Shown: positions 56,917 through 64,000 of the stretch, one piece after another
Layout: every line of letters starts with the position of its first letter
How positions within the stretch are numbered: the first letter of the stretch is position 1
NCBI GenBank assembly: GCA_958450325.1
Contig: OY288257.1
Span: 56,878,938-56,942,937 of the forward strand
Origin: Agrostemma githago
Lineage: Eukaryota > Streptophyta > Magnoliopsida > Caryophyllales > Caryophyllaceae
DNA: 64,000 nt
Direction of reading: 5' to 3'
The notes under the pieces: generated by a model
The model's database searches: none
What the model saw: only the letters and a program-made list of their open reading frames with translations
What the model was told of the DNA's origin: nothing
Translations under genes and position numbers: made by a program

Positions 56917-57536
56917 ATGGGCAAGCCGAGATCTCCAACCGTCAAATCAAGGGAATTTTAGAGAAAGTTGTAAATACACACCGAAAGGATTGGTCATTGA
57001 AATTAAATGACGCCCTTTGGGCATTGAGGACGGCTTATAAAGCGCCGATTGGAGCCACTCCTTATCGTCTTGTGTATGGTAAAGCTTGTCATTTACCGGT
57101 GGAGCTAGAACACAAAGCCAAATGGGCAATCAAAGAGCTAAACTTCGATGAGAATGTTGTAGGAGATAATCGCCTTCTCCAACTACAAGAATTGGAAGAA
57201 CTAAGACTTGAAGCCTACGAGAATTCGAAGATCTACAAAGAACGAACTCGCCAATGGCACGATTCTCAAATTCTTCGTAAGGACTTCTCCGTTGGTGATA
57301 AGGTACTGCTCTTCAACTTTCGCTTTAAGCTCTTCCCCGGTAAATTGAAATCAAAATGGTCGGGTCCATTCGAAGTGACCGGAGTGCAACCATATGGATC
57401 GATAGAGATATCTAGCCCGGAAACCGGGAAATTTATGGTTAATGGGCAACGTTTGAAGATTTATCATCCCGGTCATATTCGTGAGACCTTTGCTACTATG
57501 AAGTTTGGTGAGCTCCCATCGGTGAGCGTTTTTTAA
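56917..57536 (+). pseudogene. Athila-1 integrase C-terminal part after the stop
   Basis: The same frame continues after the TAA with NGQAEISNRQIKGILEKVV (catalytic Glu in QAE), ALWALRTAYKAPIGATPYRL, YGKACHLPVELEHKA and the GPFEVTGVQPYGSIEI chromodomain-less C-terminal segment, ending FATMKFGELPSVSVF. Only the one stop separates it from the first part. Confidence 0.9.
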
Positions 57537-57847
57537 ACCCCTCTCGCAATTGATGTAGGTTTTGTGGTATCCTCAATAACCATCTTGTATATATGTATCA
57601 TATTTCTTTGAGTTTATTAGTTTTGTTAGCTTGAGAAGAATGATTGAAATTTGATTTCACAACGGAGCATAAATTTGGATGAAGATCAAGCATTTGGAGA
57701 AGTTATGGAGCTTAAATTGAAGACCACAAGCATGTTTGTGGGAGATATTAATTGTGTAATGTGAGTCGAGTCAATATATAAATCTCTAGGTGATTATTGA
57801 AGAGCCATGAAATGGGAAGGCGGAAAAACGCAGCAAAGAAGACCGTC

Positions 57848-58057
57848 GGGCGAAACTTCGCCCGGTGAGACTCGACCGGGCAAAACTTCGCCCTACGGAA
57901 AATTGCCAGAATTGCCGGAATTGAAGAAGATACCACCGGGCAAAATTTCACCCGGTGGAAAATGTTGGCAAAAATTGATTTTCACGACGAAATACCGCCG
58001 GGTGAAATTTCATCTGATGGTGCCCGACTGGGTGAAATTTCACCCGACGGCGTGACT
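57848..58057. promoter_or_regulatory. Second palindrome cluster, between integrase and third ORF of Athila-1
   Basis: About six variants of CGGGCGAAACTTCGCCCG and GGGTGAAATTTCACCC. The text between them (AAAATTGCCAGAATTGCCGG) resembles the LTR cluster (AGAAATGCCAAAAACGCC), so this is a related copy and not chance. A TATA-like TTATTTATATC at 58205-58215 and the ATG at 58243 follow, which suggests an internal promoter for the third ORF. Confidence 0.55.
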
Positions 58058-58242
58058 TGGCCGGATCACCTACACCTTTCACTCACTCACTACATTTTCA
58101 TTTCCCTCCTTCATACTTACCCCAACATAACTTTCCCTCCAAAAATTTTACACCAAATTTTTACCACCAACTTTAAAACTTTTCACTTTCCCTCCCAACC
58201 ACCCTTATTTATATCACCCTTTTTCTTGCAAAGCATATCATC

Positions 58243-59283
58243 ATGGAGACAAGAGCCCAACGAGCCGCGCGTAAACAAGGTATGGCCTCGACTTCTAATC
58301 CTTCTAAACGTTCATCTTCTAGTAAGTCTTCTAGGCCAAAACTTTTACCTTGTCCTAATTCGCCCCTTGCTCGAACCTTCTCTGAAAAAGCTTTTCAGAG
58401 TACGAGATGGCCTTGTCCATTCACAAAGAAAACTCTAGGAATTAAGGACGATATTAGAGAGTTATCGTCTAGAATTGGTACTAGTAAACTCCTTGATTTT
58501 GTGCCTTTCACAAACAAAGACTTGACTTGTGAGTTTCTAGGTAGCTTTACAATCGATAACCCGACCGCACCTAACGAGTTCAAATTTAATTTGTTTGGTA
58601 GAAATCACTGTTTAAATATTTCCGACTTTAGCTTAGCTCTAGGTTTACCCTCATCGGGTACCGGACTAAGTAGACCCCTATGTGATTCGCAAAGTAGTGC
58701 GACTAGGAGAGACTTGTGGAGGCGCATAGCGCCGGGTCAACGTGATTTCGAACCCAATTCTAGCTTTACCGCTGAAATCCGAAACCCAGCCATTCGTTAT
58801 TTCGCTGAAATCCTTTCCCACTGTCTTTTGCCATCTATCGACAATATCATTAACCTCAATGAGTGTGTCCTACAATTGATTTGTGACTCTTTACTCGGTA
58901 ACCCTTACCCCCTAGACTACCTATCGTCGTGGCGTTACACTTTCATCAAATTATAGTTGACCAACGCCCCTCTGTCGACTGTGGTGGTCTTGTGACTGTA
59001 ATAGCAAGAAATTTGGGTTATGCGACCGACCATCTTAAACCACTTGATAACCGTGTCTGGCTTGACGAGGCTTACTTCCCTGCCTAGTCTCTCTTAACCA
59101 CGGCCGTGCCTTAATTGTCCCCAACAAATACCGAATTAATATTTACAACCATCGCAACTGGGACCTACCTCCAGGTCCCTGTGAATTCCGACTAACCGAA
59201 TCGGGGGAAATAGGAGTTTGGGAGTACGTCGGTGAAGGAACTCCGACGACTTCTTTTGCGTCAATTGACTATTCAATCTAGAC
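58243..59283 (+). pseudogene. Athila third ORF (ATHILA ORF-1 family, env-like position), frameshifted
   Basis: The first 237 codons are open: METRAQRAARKQGMAS, a Ser-rich segment, then EFLGSFTIDN, FNLFGRNHCLNISDFSLALG and RYFAEILSHCLLPSIDNI, features of the protein encoded after pol in Athila elements (ATHILA ORF-1 family). The stop at 58956 is followed in another frame by GGLVTVIARNLGYATDHL and WLDEAYF, which belong to the same protein, with further stops to about 59280. No signal peptide or transmembrane span is evident in the visible part. Its role is not established. Confidence 0.75.
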
Positions 59284-59910
59284 ACCCCTACAAGAGTCGG
59301 TAGATAATATGGTTCGTGTATGTTGTGGGTATTTGTGTGGATTATGTCGGTGAGTCTCTAATCATCTACACTTGTATGTGAATTAATATTGTTCCTTGTT
59401 CCCTGTCCCATCATTATAATCTTTGTGATTGCTTTATCTTGAACAAAATTGCAAGCTGTCCCACCGTCCCATTGAATGATTTTTGCGGCCGTCGCGGCCT
59501 TGGTATTGCTCCTGGTCTCTTGGCGACGTGATTACGCCATTGACCCTTTGAAAATCCAAATTTCTAACCAATTTTCTCAAATTTTTCTTAATCCGGGCTA
59601 GGTGACGTGATTACACATGCCCAATTTTTTACCATTTCATTTTATTTTCTTTCATTTTCATTTTCTTAGCCACTTGGCTAGGGTCTAAGTGATGTGATTA
59701 CACCTAGGCCCGCCACTATTTTACCGCTTTCCTTATTTTATTTTCCTTTTCTTTTCTCAAAATTTTTGAAAAACCCAAAAACATTCAAAAAATCATAAAA
59801 CCCAAAAACATTTGAAAAATCGTAAAAATCCAAAAAGATTTTTTCTTCTTTTTCTTTTCCGTCTTTTTCGATCTTCCCCTACTTGTCCATTGAGGACAAT
59901 GTACAGTTTC
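59284..59910 (+). other. Athila-1 3' non-coding region
   Basis: Three repeats of the type GGTGACGTGATTACACNNGCC (near 59523, 59601 and 59691) and CT-rich tracts end at TTGAGGACAATGTACAGTTTC, the approach to the Athila polypurine tract. The mirrored version of this region is present in Athila-2 at 63240-63650. Athila-2 starts at 59911. Confidence 0.65.
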
Positions 59911-61480
59911 TGATGGGCGGGATTTTGCCGTGGATCCCCACCGTCAAATAATAACCAACTAACCTAACTAGGGTAGCTAGGGCAAGTCGGGTCGATCCAC
60001 AGGGACGGAAATGGGTTCAGACTAATGGGCGCTACGGTCTTAGACTAGGTTCGAGACGAGCTAATCTAGGGGGAGGCTAAGGACTAGGCTAAGGTCTAAA
60101 ACACAGAAAAGGGAGACAAAACAAGTAACTAATGACTAAGGAAAGCGAGGATAACACTAAGAATGAAAACTAGGGTTAGGTCGGGTTCATGGATGCAAAA
60201 GGAGACAAAAAGGGGAAGAACGGGGTTACTAGCATGCTTTCGTAGCCTAGGTACCGCCGATCGGGCTCTCGCTACGTAATCGGCCTAGGGGTCATCCTCA
60301 TCGGGCTCTCGCTACGTAATGAGGGAACCAAACCAACCAACCAAACACATACATACAAGAGAATATGCAAGAAAAACAAGGATTGATCGTCTCTAGTCTC
60401 ACAAGCATTTCATCGAACATGTGGAGTGCAAGGTAAATGGGAAACAACAAAAACTACATCTAGTACCACCCATCTCAGCCTAATCATCCACAATCACAAC
60501 CAATCACCCTAATAACCCTAGCAAAATTCTACTCAAACATAATTAATGGAAAACTAACACTAACAAGAGAAACCAACATAAAAACCAAAACAATCATAAT
60601 GAAACTAGTGAAAACAATGAACTATGAACAATACAATGAACAAAGATTAAAACTTGGATGAATAAACAAGATTAAGAGAAAGGATTAAGAAGATTATACC
60701 TACTAACAAGAGGATGAAAGATTGAAACTTGCATTAATAAGAAAAACCCAAAACAATCACCCAAGGTTGTCAATCTTGGTGGAGATCTTGAAGAATTCCC
60801 TTAATACAAGGATTAAACTAAGATTAACGATTAACTAAGAACTAATCTACGCTAATCTACGCTAATCTATGCTAAACTATGCTAGGGTTTAGTGGGTAAT
60901 GTCTCATCATCTATAAGAATACAAGAGGAAGGGTATATATAGGGTTACAATGAGTAAGGAGAAGAAAAGAGTTGACGCGGGCCTGAACTGGGCTCATCCC
61001 GGTCGAGATGAGGTGGTCCCGGTCGGGATGAGGTGGTCCCGGTCGGGATGAACTCATCCCGGTCGGGATGGACCCAGGACAGGAGCTATCGCATTTGTGC
61101 ACCTCGTCCCGGACGGGATGAGGTCCTTCCCGTCGGGGATGAGTCTTGTAAGCCTCCAATATGATCTTTAAGGTCCCTCCTTGCCTCTCATGGGTTTCTC
61201 ATCGATTCTCGGGACTCGGGATCGAGCCTAAGGAGCTCGGGAATGGGTCCCAAGGTCTCGGGATCGAATCCAAGGCATCGAGTGATCGTTCCTTCTCTTC
61301 GTTGGCTCCAAAAGTGTATGAAACGAGTCGGAATCGTTCCAATTCTTCATGAATGGTCTCGGAAACCTAAAACGAACTAAAGGAAGCATAATTAACCCAA
61401 AAACCGCTCCTAAGGAGCGATTCTACAAGGAAAACGAGACCAAAACACAACAAAATAGGCACTACAAACTACACTTATCA
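59911..61480 (-). repeat. Athila-2 3' LTR
   Basis: 1570 bp; on the plus strand it starts TGATGGGCGGGATTTTGCC and ends ACTACACTTATCA. In element sense it starts TGATAAGTGTAGTTTG. It is collinear with the solo LTR at 4401-5950. TATA box on the minus strand at 60934-60941. Confidence 0.85.
60993..61137. promoter_or_regulatory. CATCCCGGTCGGGATG palindrome cluster upstream of a minus-strand TATA box
   Basis: Five to six copies of CATCCCGGTCGGGATG and truncated or mutated forms (GGTCCCGGTCGGGATGAGGT) at about 20-bp spacing. They lie 50-200 bp upstream, in element sense, of CTATATATACCC at 60934-60941. Confidence 0.65.
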
Positions 61481-64000
61481 ACTCCCTCACAGTTAACCCT
61501 TACTCGCCCTCGAGTAAGCATAAACTAACTACTAAACTAGCCGAGCGGGTATTAGCGCACCCTACGCCCTTTCAAATCACGCGAGTACACTTAGAGGAAA
61601 AATGTACTCCGCAAGGCAAGTAAGGTCTTGCGACAAAACTGTGGATGCAACCGGACACAAGACACAAAAACAAACAAGCACACAAACAAACAAACAAACA
61701 CAAGGTTGCACCCAAAGAAAAACAAATACCGCTTTCCTCAAACAAGCGGTGAAAGAAGCATCGGTTTTAGGACTCAAGGCAAGTGACAACGTTCCCAAGC
61801 TAATCATACAAATCAAAATGAACTAAACCCTAATAGTATGAATACAAAGCAATAAAAACGTTGGTAACTTACCTAGGTCCTCCTAACCTTCTAAGAACGT
61901 ACTACGGGACGATCAGCGGGATGGAAAAGGAATGAACCACAGCGTTAGTCGACACTGTAGGTAAGTGAGACCCCGCCCCCCTTAGCGATGAGCCAAGAGG
62001 GTCGTCCCATGTCCAAAACCGCTTAACTAGTTCAAGTAAAAAGGTGGAAATATTGCAAAATGATGGAAGACCGACCATTACCGCTATCATCCTTCCTAGG
62101 GACTCGGTCCTTTGGTAGGCTCTTCATGGTAATAGTCGGCAAAAGGCTTATTTTGAGATGTGGGGACTCTTTTTGTGAGACGGTTTTCTTTTGGCATTTT
62201 TCTTTCTTTTTGAATTTTTGCTTCGTTTGTTGCCATGCCATTTCTTTTTTTCTTCTTTTCTATTTTCTTTTTCTTGGCTTTTTGTGCCTTTTCTTTTTCT
62301 TCAATCTTTTATTTCTTTATTTTTATTTTCTTTTCTTTTCTTTGCCCTTTTGGCTTGATTTGAGTTATAGGCCTTTCTTTTTGCAACTAAGAAAGAGAGA
62401 TTTCCACAATTTGCAATTTTATTGTGTGGATATGTGTAGGAGGTAGGGAAATGGGTATGTCGGGACGACGTCTTCCCTTCATACTCACAAAAAGGGGAGA
62501 ACTTGGACTAGTCAAACAATCCCAAACACGGTCACCTAAGGGACGGGACTCGGCAACCAAGACCTTTTCACACCGTGGGTGGTCATAATGGTCAAAATGC
62601 AAATCCCGTAGTAAATCCCTAGTAAGCTAGGTGGACTCAAGGTAAAGGACCAACGAAATCATTGATTTAGGGTCATTCTACTAGACTAAAATCCAAGACT
62701 CGACTCATACTACTAGAAAGGGAAAATAAACACTTGCACACTAGCCTCAAAACCGGGTTTTTGAAAACCTTTTTACACACTAAACACAACTACACCTCAC
62801 AAGACGAAGACACGACAAGAACGAAAGGAAAAGAGACAAAAGGCAACAAAACAAAACAAGATAAAACAAACACATAAACAAACACCACCCCAAATTTCCA
62901 AATGAGCAACACATCATCCACAAATCTTCACAAAGCTCCACCCGAGCACACAACATCACAAATCTCCTCCACACTCCACAAGAGATAAAGAGGAAAAAGG
63001 GATAGAAAGGCGTTACCGGATGTCTTGCAAGCTTTCCAAAGCTAGCGGTGATTAAGCAACCTATAAGGAAAAAGAGAGGCAAAACACGCACAACAGAACA
63101 AAAATACGACACAACGACACAAAAGAAAAGCACACAAAAGAAAATCTTTTTGATTTTTGTGAAAAAAATTCAAATTTTTAGGGATTTTTAAGATTTTTTT
63201 GAAAAACTACGAAAATAAAACTAACTACGCTAGAATATCGCTCCCCCCACACTCAAACCGAGCAATGTCCTCATGCTCGATCGTAGTGTGTGGAGACACT
63301 AAAGAAAAGAAAAGAATCTACAAAAATAAGCTAAAAATCAAAAAGAAAAGTGAAGAAAAAGGTAGAACGTGTCCGGCCGGGGTGTAGTCAAGTCACCATG
63401 GGCCGAGATAAGAAAAGATATGGATGGGGGAAGAAATAAAAAGAAGGAAATAAAAGGAAATGGGAGGGGAGGACTAGGTGTAATCAAGTCACCTAGCCCG
63501 GATTCCGCCTAAATCCGACTAAATCCCAAAAAGTGAAAAATAAAGTGAAAAGGCTTGTAAATTTGAATTTTGAAATGACTCTCGATGTAGTCACGTCATC
63601 GAGAGTCGGGAGCAATAACTACCAAGGCCCCGAGGGCCACCATGACACATAAGTGTAAAAGGGGAAGGAAAACATGGAAAGGGAGACAAGCTATAAAAGA
63701 CGGAAAAGAAATGATAGTTGTCATACCAATTGGTTAGCAGCTCACTTGCTCCATCGTCTCAATGTTCAATATCGGCCAAAGCTAGTCTTCGTCATTGCTA
63801 TTCCTCTTCAAACTCGATAAGCACGCATGGTTGAAGTACAAAGGTATAAGAGGGTGGGATTTGATGTGAATCTCGGTGTAAAGTGAAGAGAGAATGAGGT
63901 GAGGATGTGTATATGAAGTGTAGGGTCATATGATGTGTGCAAGGGTAGGTAGGGAGGTTGGGAGGGGGTATAAAATGGTTGGGTGGGCTCGAATGTCGAA
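61481..64000 (-). other. Athila-2 polypurine tract and 3' non-coding region
   Basis: Minus strand GTGAGGGAGT abuts the LTR. Further right (minus sense) lie GGGCGAGTAAGGGTTAACTG, a GTTTGAGTGTGGGGGGAGCG block near 63240-63260, and GACTTGATTACACC-type repeats near 63390-63490. A T-rich segment is at 62170-62350 and a CAAACAAACAAA run near 61672-61700. No coding frame longer than about 128 codons; none resembles a known protein. Confidence 0.65.

Larger units (their letters stand above)
52848..59910 (+). mobile_element. Athila-1: internally deleted Athila-lineage Ty3/gypsy element
   Basis: 5' LTR (52848-54674), tRNA-Asp primer site, gag fused to integrase (54771-57536, one stop), a palindrome-bearing spacer, and an Athila-type third ORF (58243 onwards), all plus strand. 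PR, RT and RNase H are absent. The 3' LTR is not seen because Athila-2 is inserted at 59910 in the 3' non-coding region. Target site: the protease of Tat-B. Confidence 0.87.
59911..64000 (-). mobile_element. Athila-2: 3' LTR and 3' non-coding region, continues beyond the window
   Basis: The 3' LTR (59911-61480) is followed rightwards by the polypurine tract and about 2.5 kb of non-coding DNA homologous, in reverse, to the 3' region of Athila-1. Orientation is minus. GTTTC (59906-59910) should be the left target duplication; its partner is outside the window. Body and 5' LTR are not in the window. Confidence 0.82.

Noticed and set aside
62060..62446. Phe-rich plus-strand ORF of 128 codons in Athila-2
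   Set aside because: T-rich low-complexity stretch in a retrotransposon 3' non-coding region; no membrane-protein family recognised.

Overview
The window is repeat-rich plant nuclear DNA. I find no intact host gene. The evidence for a plant is CACTA transposase of the TNP2 type, Tat and Athila lineage Ty3/gypsy retrotransposons with their tRNA-Arg and tRNA-Asp primer sites, a Ty1/copia element with a tRNA-iMet primer site, Stowaway, Harbinger and hAT MITEs, and captured fragments of plant genes (CPRD49-type GDSL esterase, PhzF-like protein, PPR protein). A large-genome eudicot is the best guess; the family cannot be fixed from this window.

Layout, left to right. 1-978: open piece of a CACTA transposase (minus strand), cut by an LTR fragment. 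1617-2155: hAT MITE. 2537-9060: a large element bounded by TA microsatellites, entered by a Tat solo LTR (2733-6854), which was itself entered by an Athila-like solo LTR (4401-5950). 9265-9721: a long near-perfect hairpin. About 12240-30540: an array of diverged 115-155 bp repeats that look like plant snRNA promoters (USE plus TATA box). It is split by an 8.7 kb CACTA element (13622-22305), a Harbinger MITE, a Stowaway MITE and a young Copia element (23848-30267). The CACTA element carries PhzF-like and GDSL esterase exons and is itself split by a second CACTA element (16804-21281) that carries PPR pieces.

30802-39101: a non-autonomous Tat element (Tat-A, minus strand) whose right LTR is cut by a second Tat element (Tat-B, minus strand, 39102-52847). 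Tat-B contains a hAT MITE, a 3.7 kb solo LTR and a CACTA MITE. It has broken PRO, RT, RNase H, archaeal-type RNase H and INT domains, and an antisense plant-mobile-domain ORF with an intron. Tat-B is cut in its protease by Athila-1 (plus strand, 52848-59910), whose pol is reduced to a gag-integrase fusion. Athila-1 is cut near its 3' end by Athila-2 (minus strand, 59911 to beyond the window).

Two patterns stand out. First, LTRs of three unrelated retrotransposon families carry clusters of short GC-richer palindromes just upstream of a TATA box. Each family has its own palindrome, and the clusters recur in front of the third ORF of Athila-1 and inside the intron of the Tat-B antisense ORF. Second, the tandem repeat at 12-30 kb keeps the sequence and spacing of an RNA polymerase II snRNA promoter.

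Boundaries supported by matching target-site duplications are the firmest part of this annotation. Protein calls rest on motif recognition by eye.
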